The notes under the pieces: model-generated
The model's input: only the letters and a program-made list of their open reading frames with translations
Told to the model about the DNA's origin: nothing
The model's database searches: none
Shown here: positions 16,217-24,405 of the stretch, in pieces
Numbering within the stretch: the stretch's first letter is position 1
How the letters are laid out: each line of letters starts with the position of its first letter
Assembly (NCBI RefSeq): GCF_024703995.1
Contig: NZ_JAMXQV010000004.1
Location: 372,001-436,000, forward strand
Reading direction: 5' to 3'
Length of the DNA: 64,000 nucleotides
Source of the DNA: Amycolatopsis iheyensis
GTDB lineage: Bacteria > Actinomycetota > Actinomycetes > Mycobacteriales > Pseudonocardiaceae
Position numbers and translations under genes: made by a program

Positions 16217-17013
16217 CAGGTCGGGCACCAGTAGAGGTTGCGCCCCACCAGCTCCGAGTTCGCCACCGGCGTCCCGCAGACCAGGCACGGCTCCCCCGCA
16301 CGCCGGTAGACGTACACCTCGCCGCCGTGGCGGTCGACGCGGGCCGCGCGGCCCATCGCCTCCGGCAGGTGCTCGGGGCGGACCGTGTCGATCCGGCCGA
16401 CGCGGACGCCGTCGCGCATCAACGCGACCAGGTCGGCCCAGACGTCGTCCCACACCGCCCGGTCCAGCGCGCGGCCCGGCGTGAGCGGCGCGATGCCGTG
16501 GCGGAACAGCACCTCGGCGCGGTAGACGTTGCCGACCCCCGCCAGCACCGCCTGGTCCATCAGCAGCGCCGCGACCGACGTCTTCGACCGCGAGATGCGC
16601 TCCCACGCCCGCTCGGGTTTCGCGTCGCGGCGCAGCGGGTCCGGCCCCAGCCGCGCCTTGATCGCGTCGACCTGGTCCGGGGCAAGCAGCTCGCACCGGG
16701 TGGGGCCGCGCAGGTCCGTCCAATGTGTCCGGCCGGCCAGCCGTAGCCGGACCTGCCCCACCGGCTCCGGCGCGGGCAGCGGCGCCTCGCCGAACGTGCC
16801 GTACAGGCCCAGGTGGATGTGCACCACGCCGTGGTCGCCGTAGTCGTGGAACGGGTGCTTGCCGTGCGCCTGGGCGCCGACGAACACCTGACCGTCCAAA
16901 CGGGACGCTTCGGCGGCGAACCGGCCCTGCGGACTGCTCACCTCGACCGGGGCGCCGGCGAACCGGCGCTTGTGCAGCCGCGCGAGCCGGTGGAGCGTGT
17001 GCCCCTCGGGCAT
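16204..17013 (-). CDS. nei2: Endonuclease VIII-like DNA glycosylase
   Basis: 269 residues from the ATG at 17013. The mature N-terminus PEGHTLHR supplies the catalytic Pro and Glu; the Lys of GKHPFHDYG, the helix-two-turn-helix VLAGVGNVYRAEVLF and a C-terminal zinc finger C-X2-C-X16-C-X2-C are all present. It removes oxidised pyrimidines from DNA and cleaves the abasic site. The sequence fits the actinobacterial Nei2 type, matching M. tuberculosis Rv2464c in both sequence pattern and position next to rpiB. Its start overlaps the rpiB stop, so they are co-transcribed. Confidence 0.9.
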   Translation of the reverse strand: MPEGHTLHRLARLHKRRFAGAPVEVSSPQGRFAAEASRLDGQVFVGAQAHGKHPFHDYGDHGVVHIHLGLYGTFGEAPLPAPEPVGQVRLRLAGRTHWTDLRGPTRCELLAPDQVDAIKARLGPDPLRRDAKPERAWERISRSKTSVAALLMDQAVLAGVGNVYRAEVLFRHGIAPLTPGRALDRAVWDDVWADLVALMRDGVRVGRIDTVRPEHLPEAMGRAARVDRHGGEVYVYRRAGEPCLVCGTPVANSELVGRNLYWCPTCQPA

Positions 17014-17486
17014 CAGGCCTCCGGCAGCGCCGGCGGGGTCCCGGTGCGCTCGTAGTCCAGCAGCTGCTGGACGCGGCGCGCGTGCCGCTCCTCCGGCGAC
17101 ACCTCGGTCGCGAGGAACGCCTCGACGATCTCGGTGGCCTCTTCGGCGGTGTGCATCCGGGCGCCGACGCCGATCAGCTGGGCGTGGTTGTGCTCGCGGC
17201 ACAGCTTGGCCGTCTCGACGCTCCACGCCAGGCCGGCCCGCGCGCCGGGCACCTTGTTCGCGGCGATCTGCTCGCCGTTGCCGGAGCCGCCGACCACGAT
17301 GCCGCGGCTGCCCTCGTCGGCCACCACGCGCAACGCCGTCTCGACGCAGAACGCCGGGTAGTCGTCGGCCGCGTCGTAGACGTGCGGACCGATGTCGGTG
17401 ACCTCGTGGCCCTGCTTCTCGAGGTGGGCGACGAGGTGGTTCTTCAGCTCGTAACCGGCATGGTCGGATCCCAAGTAGACACGCAC
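17013..17486 (-). CDS. rpiB: Ribose-5-phosphate isomerase B
   Basis: 157 residues from the GTG at 17486. It has the RpiB pattern: YLGSDHAGYELKNHLVAHL, the GGSGNGEQIAANKVPGAR loop and HNHAQLIGVGARM. The loop begins with Gly instead of the Cys used by the E. coli enzyme and carries Glu 72, the arrangement of the M. tuberculosis type in which Glu is the general base. It interconverts ribose-5-phosphate and ribulose-5-phosphate in the pentose phosphate pathway. It overlaps nei2 downstream, and a 2-phosphosulfolactate-phosphatase-like gene is divergent 45 bp away. Confidence 0.93.
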   Translation of the reverse strand: MRVYLGSDHAGYELKNHLVAHLEKQGHEVTDIGPHVYDAADDYPAFCVETALRVVADEGSRGIVVGGSGNGEQIAANKVPGARAGLAWSVETAKLCREHNHAQLIGVGARMHTAEEATEIVEAFLATEVSPEERHARRVQQLLDYERTGTPPALPEA

Positions 17487-17531
17487 GGCTGGGAGTCTGC
17501 CACCCGGTCCGGTTTCGGGCATGCTCCGGGG

Positions 17532-18254
17532 GTGGGCATCTGGGCGCAAAGCGGGTACGACGTCCGCCTCGACTGGGGCGGCGAAGGCGTGGCGGCACTC
17601 GGCCGGGAGTGCGCCGTCCTGGTCGTCGTCGACGTGCTTTCCTTCAGCACCACCACCGATCTCGTGGTCGGCCGCGGCGGCCGGGTGCTGCCGGTGCGAT
17701 GGCGTGACGAACGCGGCGTCGCGCTCGCGCGGGCGGCCGGGGCCGTCGTCGCGGGTGAGAGCGAGTTCACGCTGCGGCCGTCGTCGGTGACCGAGATCCC
17801 GCCGGGGACGCTGCTCGCGCTCCCCTCGCCCAACGGCGCGACCCTGTGCGACGCCGCCGCGGCGACCGGCGCCCACGTCCTGGCCGGTTGCCTGCGCAAC
17901 GCCTCCGCGATCGCCGCGAAGGCTCTCGAGCTGGGCGGGCCGGTCGGGCTCGTCGCCGCCGGGGAACGCTGGGGCGTGAACATCTTCGGCGAAGGCGGCG
18001 AGTTCGGGCCGCTGCGGCCGTGCGTCGAAGACCAGATGGGCGCCGGCGCGATCGCCGCCGCCCTGGCCGGGCACGGCCGGTCGTTGTCGCCCGAAGCCGC
18101 GCTCGCCGCCCGGTCGGTCGACGTCACGGCCTTGGCGGGCTGCGTGTCCGGGCGCGAGCTGACCGGTTCGGGGCACGAAGGCGACGTCACGCTGGCCGCG
18201 CGGCTCGACGTGAGCGATGCTGCCCCGATGATGCGTGAAGGAGTGCTGGCATGA
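17532..18254 (+). CDS. ComB-like (2-phosphosulfolactate phosphatase family) protein
   Basis: 240 residues from the GTG at 17532. Family motifs: VVVDVLSFSTTTDLVVGRGG, PPGTLLALPSPNGATLC, HVLAGCLRNASAIAAKA and GAGAIAAAL. ComB hydrolyses 2-phosphosulfolactate in coenzyme M synthesis, a pathway actinomycetes generally lack, so the true substrate is probably another phosphate ester. It overlaps the next gene, a metallo-hydrolase, by four bases (ATGA), so the two are made together. Confidence 0.8.
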   Translation: MGIWAQSGYDVRLDWGGEGVAALGRECAVLVVVDVLSFSTTTDLVVGRGGRVLPVRWRDERGVALARAAGAVVAGESEFTLRPSSVTEIPPGTLLALPSPNGATLCDAAAATGAHVLAGCLRNASAIAAKALELGGPVGLVAAGERWGVNIFGEGGEFGPLRPCVEDQMGAGAIAAALAGHGRSLSPEAALAARSVDVTALAGCVSGRELTGSGHEGDVTLAARLDVSDAAPMMREGVLA

Positions 18255-19060
18255 CCGGACGCTGGATCGAGGTCGCCGACGGCGTGCACGCGCGGCGCTA
18301 CGTGGAGCTGGACCTGACCGTCGGGCTCGTCATCGGCGCCGAACGCTGCCTGGTCGTCGACACCCGAGGCGACCTCGACCAGGGCGCCGAGCTCGCCGCG
18401 GCGGTCCGCGAGCTGACGTCGTTGCCCTGGTCGGTGGTCTACACGCACGCCCACTTCGACCACGCCTGGGGCACCGAGCGGTTCCAGCCCTGCGCCGTCT
18501 GGGCGCACGAAGGCTGCCGCGCCGAGCTGGCCGAGTCCGCGGAGGACGACCGGGCCAAGTGGATCGCCTACTACCGCGAACAGGGCAAGGCGGACACCGC
18601 CGACGCCATCGCGCGCACCACGTTCGTGGTGCCCGACCACCTGTTCACCGACCGCGCCGAGCTCGACCTGGGCGGCCGGACCGCGGTCCTGCTGCACCCC
18701 GGCCGCGCGCACACCGACCACGACGCCGTCGTGCACGTGCCGGACGTCGACGTGCTCTTCGCCGGCGACGTCGTCGAGAACGCCGAACACGGCTTCAGCG
18801 CGTTCTCCTTCAGCGGTGATTCGGACCTGACCGCCTGGCCGGACACCTTCGACCGGCTCCTCGAGCTGCGGCCGCGGGTGGTCGTGCCGGGCCACGGCGA
18901 CCCGGTCGACGCCGACTTCCTGCGCTACCACCGCCACGGCCTGCACGAGCTGATCGCGCTGAAGGCGGCGATGGGACGCGGCGAGACGACCGAGGCCGCC
19001 GCCGTGGCCGCGTCCCGCTACCCCGGCGACGTCACCTTGGCCGCCCTCGCCACCCCCTGA
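18251..19060 (+). CDS. Metallo-beta-lactamase-fold hydrolase
   Basis: 269 residues. The metal motif THAHFDHA gives His 66, His 68, Asp 70 and His 71. Further ligands appear in HPGRAHTDHDAVV and in the VVPGHGDPVD segment near the C-terminus, so both zinc sites look complete. There is no substrate-defining motif; the group includes hydrolases of thioesters, lactones and phosphoesters. Its start is coupled to the ComB-like gene. Confidence 0.87.
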   Translation: MTGRWIEVADGVHARRYVELDLTVGLVIGAERCLVVDTRGDLDQGAELAAAVRELTSLPWSVVYTHAHFDHAWGTERFQPCAVWAHEGCRAELAESAEDDRAKWIAYYREQGKADTADAIARTTFVVPDHLFTDRAELDLGGRTAVLLHPGRAHTDHDAVVHVPDVDVLFAGDVVENAEHGFSAFSFSGDSDLTAWPDTFDRLLELRPRVVVPGHGDPVDADFLRYHRHGLHELIALKAAMGRGETTEAAAVAASRYPGDVTLAALATP

Positions 19061-19097
19061 AGCGGCACTTTCCCTACGAAAGTGACGCTTCGGCGGG

Positions 19098-19718
19098 TCA
19101 GTCGAAGTTGAGCTCGCCCGTGCGGGTGCGCTTGAGCTCGAAGAAGTCCGGGTAGCTCGACAGCGCGACGGCGCCGTCGAACACCTTCACCGCGTCTTCG
19201 CCGCGCGGGATCGAGCTGAGCACCGGGCCGAAGAACGCGACGCCGTCGATGTGGATCGTCGGGGTGCCGACGTCCATGCCGACCGGGTCCATGCCCTCGT
19301 GGTGGCTCTTCTTCAGCGCCTCGTCGTACTCGGTGGAGTGCGCGGCCTCGTAGAGCTCGGCCGGCGCGCCGATCGCGGCCAGCGCTTCCTTGATGACCGC
19401 GTCGCGGTCTTCGTTGCCCTGGTTGTGGTACCGGGTGCCGAACTCGGTGTAGTAGTCGCGCAGCACCTCCTCGCCCTTGAGCTGCGAGAGCGCCACCGCC
19501 ACGCGCACCGGGCCCCAGGCCGTGGCCAGCAGCTCCTTGTACCGCTCGGGCAGGTGGTCACGCCCTTCGTTCAGCACCGAAAGGCTCATGATCCGGAACC
19601 GCAGGTCCAGGTTGCGCTGCTTCTCCACCTCGAGGATCCAGCGCGAGCTGATCCAGGCGAAGGGGCAGATCGGGTCGAAGTAGAAATCCACCTTCGTGGG
19701 CTGCTCGGCAGCGGTCAT
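19098..19718 (-). CDS. DsbA-family mycothiol-dependent reductase (Rv2466c type)
   Basis: 206 residues from the ATG at 19718. The sequence follows M. tuberculosis Rv2466c closely ([57 protein letters not shown]). Rv2466c is a mycothiol-dependent nitroreductase with a CPWC centre. Here the active site reads C18-P-F-A21: the first Cys is kept and the second is Ala. The protein can therefore still form a mixed disulfide with mycothiol but cannot form the intramolecular disulfide. It is divergent from pepN, as in M. tuberculosis. Confidence 0.88.
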   Translation of the reverse strand: MTAAEQPTKVDFYFDPICPFAWISSRWILEVEKQRNLDLRFRIMSLSVLNEGRDHLPERYKELLATAWGPVRVAVALSQLKGEEVLRDYYTEFGTRYHNQGNEDRDAVIKEALAAIGAPAELYEAAHSTEYDEALKKSHHEGMDPVGMDVGTPTIHIDGVAFFGPVLSSIPRGEDAVKVFDGAVALSSYPDFFELKRTRTGELNFD

Positions 19719-19880
19719 CAGGCACTCCTGTGCGAAGTCAGGTCCGGTCCGGGGGCGGGCGGCGCCCCACACTGCGCGCCAACGCCCGGGGGCGCGGGCT
19801 TGTTCCCTTATCGCCGGGCACCCCGTCCCCATGATTGGATGCGGGGAGTTGAAAACCGATACCAACGACCAGAGGTGCCT

Positions 19881-22448
19881 GTGCCCGCCCCCAACCTGAC
19901 CCGCGACCAAGCCAAGCTGCGCGCGGATCTGCTCGACGTCACCGGCTACGACATCGAGCTCGATCTGACCGACGGCCACGGTGGCCCCGGGGAGAAGACC
20001 TTCGCGTCGACGACGACCGTCCGGTTCTCCAGCGCCAAGGCCGGCGAGCGGACCTGGGTCGACATCGTCGCCGACCGCGTGCACTCGGCCACCCTGAACG
20101 GCGAGGACGTCGACGTCAGCGCGTACGTCGAAGACAGGGGCATCGAGCTCGACGGCCTCGCCGAGGCGAACGAGCTCACCGTGACCGCCGACTGCCGGTA
20201 CATGAACACCGGCGAGGGCCTGCACCGGTTCGTCGACCCGGTCGACGACAGCGTCTACCTGTACACCCAGTTCGAGACCGCGGACGCCAAGCGGATGTTC
20301 GCCTGCTTCGACCAGCCCGACCTCAAGTCCGTCTACCGGCTCACCGTGATCACGCCGAAGGACTGGAAGGTCGTCTCCAACACGATGGCCGAGTCCACCG
20401 AGGAGACGCCCGAAGGCGCCGTCCGCACGGTGTTCAAGGAGTCCGAGCGGCTCTCGACCTACCTGGTCGCGCTGATCGCCGGGCCGTACGCCGAGTGGCG
20501 TGACGAGTACACCGACGAGCACAAGACCATTCCGCTCGGCCTCTACTGCCGCGCGTCGCTGGCCGAGCACATGGACGCCGAGCGCCTCTTCACCGAAACC
20601 AAGCAGGGCTTCGGCTTCTACCACGAGAACTTCGGCACGCCCTACCCGTTCTCCAAGTACGACCAGCTGTTCGTGCCCGAGTTCAACGCGGGCGCGATGG
20701 AGAACGCCGGCGCGGTGACGTTCCTGGAGGACTACGTCTTCCGCAGCCGCGTCACCCGCTACGCCTACGAGCGGCGCGCCGAGACGCTGCTGCACGAGAT
20801 GGCGCACATGTGGTTCGGCGACCTGGTCACCATGCGCTGGTGGGACGACCTGTGGCTGAACGAGTCGTTCGCGACCTTCGCGAGCGTCCTGGCCCAGGCC
20901 GAGGCCACCGAGTACAAGAACGCGTGGACCAGCTTCGCGAACATCGAGAAGTCGTGGGCCTACCGGCAGGACCAGCTGCCCTCGACGCACCCGATCGCGG
21001 CCGACATCGTCGACCTGCACGCGGTCGAGGTGAACTTCGACGGCATCACCTACGCCAAGGGCGCGAGCGTGCTCAAGCAGCTCGTCGCCTACGTCGGGCT
21101 GGAGCACTTCCTCGACGGCCTGAAGGTGTACTTCGGCAAGCACGCCTGGGGCAACGCCACGCTGGCCGACCTGCTGGGCGCGCTGGAAGAGGCGTCCGGG
21201 CGCGACCTGTCGTGGTGGAGCGCGCAGTGGCTGGAGACGACCGGGCTCAACTCGCTGAGCCCGCGCTACGAGGTCGGCGCGGACGGGACGTTCGCCTCGT
21301 TCGCCGTCGTGCAGTCCGGGGCCAAGCCGGGCGCCGGTGAGCTGCGCACGCACCGCGTCGCCGTCGGGATCTACGACGAGGACGGCTCCGGCAAGATCGT
21401 CCGGACCCAGCGCGTCGAGCTGGACGTCGACGGCGAGCGCACCGAGGTGCCCGACCTGGTCGGCCGGCCCGCGGGCAAGCTCGTGCTGGTCAACGACGAC
21501 GACCTGACCTACTGCACGATGCGCCTCGACCCGGCGTCGCTGACGACGCTGATCGACCGCGTGGCCGACATCACCGAGCCGCTGCCGCGCACGCTGTGCT
21601 GGTCGGCGGCGTGGGAGATGACGCGCGAGGCCGAGCTGAAGGCTCGCGACTTCGTCACGCTGGTGCAGCGCGGCATCCACACCGAGAGCGAGGTCGGCGT
21701 CGTCCAGCGGCTGCTGCTGCAGGCCCAGACCGCGCTGAACTCCTACGCCGAGCAGGAGTGGGCGGCCGCGCGCGGCTGGCCGGCGTTCACCGCCCGGCTG
21801 CTGGAGCTGGCCCGCGGCGCCGAGGCGGGTTCCGACCACCAGCTGGCGTTCGTCAACTCCCTCTCCGGGTCGGTGCTGGACGCGGCGACGTTGTCGGTGC
21901 TGGCCGGCTGGCTCGACGGATCGGCGCCGCTGCCGGGGCTCTCGGTCGACACGGACCTGCGCTGGCGCCTGCTCCACGCGCTGGTGGCGCACGGCAAGGC
22001 GGACACGGCGGAGATCGACGCCGAGCTGGCCCGCGACAACACCGCGACGGGCCGCCGCCAGGCGGAGCGCGCCCGCGCGTTGCGCCCGACGGCGGAGGCC
22101 AAGGCGGACGCGTGGCAGCGCGCGGTGTACGACGACGAGCTGCCGAACGCGGTGTCCGACTCGCTCATCTCGGGCTTCTCGCACCCGGGCCAGAAGGCGC
22201 TGCTCGGGTCGTACGTCGAGAAGTACTTCGAGGTGATCGACGAGGTGTGGGCGCGCCGGTCCAGTGAGCGCGCGCAGCCGATCGCGATCGGGCTGTACCC
22301 GTCGTGGGCGGTGGGCCCGGAGACGGTGACGGCGTCGGACGGGTGGCTGGCCGGCGAGCACTCCCAGGCGTTGCGGCGGCTGGTTTCGGAGGGGCGCGCC
22401 GGGATCGTGCGGGCCCTCGCCGCGCGGGACTTCGACGCGCAGGCCTGA
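19881..22448 (+). CDS. pepN: Aminopeptidase N, M1 family
   Basis: 855 residues from the GTG at 19881, with AGAGG five bases upstream (an in-frame GTG at 19875 is the alternative). The substrate-anchoring GAMEN motif is at 271-275. The zinc site HEMAHMWFG has His 305, Glu 306 and His 309, with the third ligand Glu 328 in NESFATFAS. The C-terminal ERAP1-like helical domain follows from about 520. It is a cytoplasmic zinc exopeptidase that trims N-terminal residues from peptides. Length and order match the actinobacterial PepN (Rv2467). A dispersed palindrome and a strong terminator follow. Confidence 0.95.
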   Translation: MPAPNLTRDQAKLRADLLDVTGYDIELDLTDGHGGPGEKTFASTTTVRFSSAKAGERTWVDIVADRVHSATLNGEDVDVSAYVEDRGIELDGLAEANELTVTADCRYMNTGEGLHRFVDPVDDSVYLYTQFETADAKRMFACFDQPDLKSVYRLTVITPKDWKVVSNTMAESTEETPEGAVRTVFKESERLSTYLVALIAGPYAEWRDEYTDEHKTIPLGLYCRASLAEHMDAERLFTETKQGFGFYHENFGTPYPFSKYDQLFVPEFNAGAMENAGAVTFLEDYVFRSRVTRYAYERRAETLLHEMAHMWFGDLVTMRWWDDLWLNESFATFASVLAQAEATEYKNAWTSFANIEKSWAYRQDQLPSTHPIAADIVDLHAVEVNFDGITYAKGASVLKQLVAYVGLEHFLDGLKVYFGKHAWGNATLADLLGALEEASGRDLSWWSAQWLETTGLNSLSPRYEVGADGTFASFAVVQSGAKPGAGELRTHRVAVGIYDEDGSGKIVRTQRVELDVDGERTEVPDLVGRPAGKLVLVNDDDLTYCTMRLDPASLTTLIDRVADITEPLPRTLCWSAAWEMTREAELKARDFVTLVQRGIHTESEVGVVQRLLLQAQTALNSYAEQEWAAARGWPAFTARLLELARGAEAGSDHQLAFVNSLSGSVLDAATLSVLAGWLDGSAPLPGLSVDTDLRWRLLHALVAHGKADTAEIDAELARDNTATGRRQAERARALRPTAEAKADAWQRAVYDDELPNAVSDSLISGFSHPGQKALLGSYVEKYFEVIDEVWARRSSERAQPIAIGLYPSWAVGPETVTASDGWLAGEHSQALRRLVSEGRAGIVRALAARDFDAQA

Positions 22449-22451
22449 GCC

Positions 22452-22510
22452 AAGCGCCCCAATGTGGCGTTCGGTGCGTTGGACGCAACCAACGCCACAT
22501 TGGGGCGCTT
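22452..22510. repeat. Large palindromic repeat, copy 2
   Basis: AAGCGCCCCAATGTGGCGTT (22452-22471) is the exact complement of 22491-22510, and the 19-base interior is itself partly self-complementary (GGTGCGT/ACGCAACC). The outer arms share GCGCCCCAATGTGG with copy 1 at 14719-14805. It sits four bases after the pepN stop, in a convergent intergenic region. Confidence 0.85.
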
Positions 22511-22532
22511 CAGACCGGCGCCGGATGTGAAA

Positions 22533-22563
22533 GGGCCCCGCACCTCGTCGAGGTGCGGGGCCC
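22533..22563. terminator. Bidirectional hairpin between pepN and DUF5130 gene
   Basis: A perfect 13-bp stem (GGGCCCCGCACCT / AGGTGCGGGGCCC) closes a 5-base loop between two convergent genes. It lacks a T-run but is very stable and lies just outside both stop codons. Confidence 0.75.
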
Positions 22564-22577
22564 TTCGCGTGTCTGTG

Positions 22578-23066
22578 TCAGCGGGGCGCGGGGCCCGCCT
22601 GGTCGGACAGCATGCGCAGCGCGTTCACCAGGCCGTTGACCAGCCCGCGGACGAGGTCGCCCTCCTTGAAGGACGCCACCATGCTCGCCACCGCCAGCTT
22701 GGCGCCGCGGTCCGGGAGGCGGACGTACGCCGCCTTGCCCGTGACGATCTCGATCAGGCGCTCGCCAGGGGACACCGCCACCAGGACCGCGTTCGCCGGG
22801 TTCGACGTCGTCGCGTGCAGCTTCTCCGCCGCCGCCCGGCTGTCCGTGCCCAGCTCGCCCAGGTACAAGCTGAAGTCCAGGCCGGTCTCGCGGCTCGCGA
22901 ACGTCAGCGCCTCGTCCAGGCGCGCCAGCTGGCGGGTCGTGAACGGGCTCGTCGGCGCTTCGGGCTCGTACATCTTGGCCGCCGACCGGCGGCCGCTGCT
23001 CGTGATGACCTCGCCGTAGGCCAGCTCGGACTCATCGACCGGCTTCGTCAGCTCACCAGTTGCCAC
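22578..23066 (-). CDS. DUF5130 (TPM-like) protein
   Basis: 162 residues from the GTG at 23066 after GGGAGGCGCTC. The pattern (PFTTRQLARLDEALTFASRE, FSLYLGELGTDSRAAAEKLH, NAVLVAVSPGERLIEIVTGK, FKEGDLVRGLVNGL) fits the actinobacterial DUF5130 proteins related to the TPM fold; the M. tuberculosis relative is Rv2468c. Function is unknown; TPM domains are often linked to membrane-protein or photosystem quality control. It overlaps the small upstream membrane protein gene by 14 bases. Confidence 0.82.
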   Translation of the reverse strand: MATGELTKPVDESELAYGEVITSSGRRSAAKMYEPEAPTSPFTTRQLARLDEALTFASRETGLDFSLYLGELGTDSRAAAEKLHATTSNPANAVLVAVSPGERLIEIVTGKAAYVRLPDRGAKLAVASMVASFKEGDLVRGLVNGLVNALRMLSDQAGPAPR

Positions 23067-23307
23067 GAGCGCCTCCCGACGCGGTCGGGGCGCCCTCGGG
23101 CGCGCTGTTCTCGGCGCCGGCGTGCCGGTGCCCCTCGCCGACCCCTTCGGGGTTGGCGCTCCACCACATGGCCGGGTAGTCCCAGGCCTGGCCGGACCGG
23201 TACCGCGGGGCGCCGGCGGTCCTGCGCCGGAGCGTCAGCAGCCCGGCGAGACCGTAGATGGCCAGCGGGATCACGGCGAAGACCACGATCGTCTCGACAA
23301 CGTTCAC
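23053..23307 (-). CDS. Small single-pass membrane protein
   Basis: 84 residues from the GTG at 23307. One N-terminal helix (VVETIVVFAVIPLAIYGLAG) is followed by a basic stop-transfer LTLRRR and a cytosolic tail with RSGQAWDYPAMWWSANPEGV. No known function. The 14-base overlap with the DUF5130 gene and the shared direction indicate co-translation and perhaps a joint membrane complex. Confidence 0.75.
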   Translation of the reverse strand: MNVVETIVVFAVIPLAIYGLAGLLTLRRRTAGAPRYRSGQAWDYPAMWWSANPEGVGEGHRHAGAENSAPEGAPTASGGARGNW

Positions 23308-23585
23308 GCCGCTGAGGGTATCGGATGACCTCCGCGGCCACCGCGCGCGGCGCACTCGACCGTTCGTCGTAAGCCGAGTGCCGTCCGCCGCTTGGCTCGC
23401 GGCCACTGGAACGTTGGGGCGAAGACCGTCGGGCCGAAAGGTTGCAACTCAACGTACAGGCGGCCGCACCCGCCGCTGTCGTCTTGTCGTTGCCTTGAAA
23501 TCCTCGTAGCTTTTTCACCTGTACGGGCCTTGCGCCCCGCTCCCCAGCCCCAGCAGGTAACGCACCGGTCCCAGGAGGCCCCGCC
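23308..23585. promoter_or_regulatory. Divergent leader/promoter region of the hexapeptide-repeat gene
   Basis: 278 bases between the small membrane protein gene (minus) and the GTRVT-repeat gene (plus). The part from 23440 to 23520 is noticeably AT-richer than its surroundings (TTGCAACTCAACGTACAGG, TTGCCTTGAAATCCTCGTAG, CTTTTTCACC), as expected of a promoter. CAGGAGGCCCCGCC gives a strong ribosome-binding site before the ATG at 23586. No exact -35/-10 pair is assigned. Confidence 0.4.
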
Positions 23586-23921
23586 ATGAACAGCGTCGAC
23601 ACCCCCGCACAGGCGATCACCGAGACCATCTCGTCACCCAGCGACATCGAATTCGTGCCCGGAACACGTGTGACGATGGGCACAAGGGTTACCCGGGGTA
23701 CACGCGTCACTCGCGGTACACGCGTGACGGCGGGCACCCGCGTCACCCGCGGCACCCGGGTGACGATGGGCACGCGGGTCACCCGCGGAACCCGGGTCAC
23801 CAGGGGCACGCGAGTCACGATGGGCACGCGGGTCACGCGCGGCACGCGGGTCACCATGGGCACCCGGGTCACCCGGGGCACGCGCGTCACGTTCCAGAGC
23901 GACTACGCGCTGGCTGCCTGA
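23586..23921 (+). CDS. GTRVT hexapeptide-repeat protein of unknown function
   Basis: 111 residues. Residues 1-25 form an acidic lead (MNSVDTPAQAITETISSPSD, then IEFVP). Residues 26-103 are thirteen uninterrupted copies of the hexapeptide GTRVTx, where x is in order M,R,R,A,R,M,R,R,M,R,M,R,F. The tail is QSDYALAA. The ATG follows an excellent ribosome-binding site (CAGGAGG). Codons for the same residues differ between repeats (ACA/ACG/ACC/ACT for Thr, CGT/CGC/CGG/CGA/AGG for Arg), so the repeat is held at protein level. A period of six with Val at one fixed position and small residues between is compatible with a left-handed beta-helix, but a disordered Arg-rich chain or a multi-core peptide precursor is also possible. 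No relative is recognised. Confidence 0.75.
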   Translation: MNSVDTPAQAITETISSPSDIEFVPGTRVTMGTRVTRGTRVTRGTRVTAGTRVTRGTRVTMGTRVTRGTRVTRGTRVTMGTRVTRGTRVTMGTRVTRGTRVTFQSDYALAA

Positions 23922-24405
23922 CCGTCGTACTCCAGGGCCGCGCTACCTGAACACGCGCAAGCACCCGGCTCGCCCCGGCCGCCGCAAGGCAGCCGGGGCG
24001 CCGGCATGTCCGGGGCCGGTCGGGTGCTGGGGAGCGGTGTGGGGCCGGTGCGTGGAGCCGGGGTGAGTTGCCTGGGTGCTGACGTGTGCGGGCGTGCTTG
24101 AGCGCAGGGGGCAGCGCGGGCAAAGCGGAGCCAGGCCGGCCGCGGGGCAGCCGGGCACCACCAGCCGGCCAGCACGAGCCGGACCATCGCCGCGGAGCAT
24201 CACCGCCGCCCGGCGCCGACAAGTCCGGACCTGGACGCAGCCCTCAGGCAAAGCCGAATCAAGCTCCCGCCAGCCCGGCCGCAGGCCAGGCGGGCGCCAC
24301 CAGCCGCCCAGCGCGAGCCGAAGCTCCGCCACCCGGCCACCACAAGGCAGCCCGGCGCCACCAGCCGGCCAGCGCCGCACCAGGCCCAAGAGCCCGCCGA
24401 CGCAG
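23922..24405. repeat. GC-rich intergenic region with degenerate direct repeats
   Basis: No gene is evident. A motif of about 30 bases, GGGC(A/G)CCACCAGCCGGCCAGC with GCACGAGCC-like extension, recurs imperfectly at about 24148-24182, 24289-24322 and 24348-24375. A GCCCCGGC...GCCGGGGC hairpin lies at about 23973-24000, just after the repeat-protein gene, and may terminate it. Confidence 0.5.

Noticed and set aside
19098..22361. Minus-strand frame of over 1000 codons continuing from the Rv2466c-type gene across pepN
   Set aside because: Only the last 206 residues are a recognisable protein; the rest is antisense to pepN.
23048..23890. Minus-strand frame reading TRVPRV repeats
   Set aside because: It is the mirror of the GTRVT gene; it lacks a ribosome-binding site and runs across the start of the small membrane protein gene. 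The plus strand has the RBS and a sensible lead and tail.
23665..23895. GTRVT array considered as a CRISPR or minisatellite
   Set aside because: The unit is 18 bases with no spacers, and variation is concentrated at third codon positions, as for protein-level conservation.
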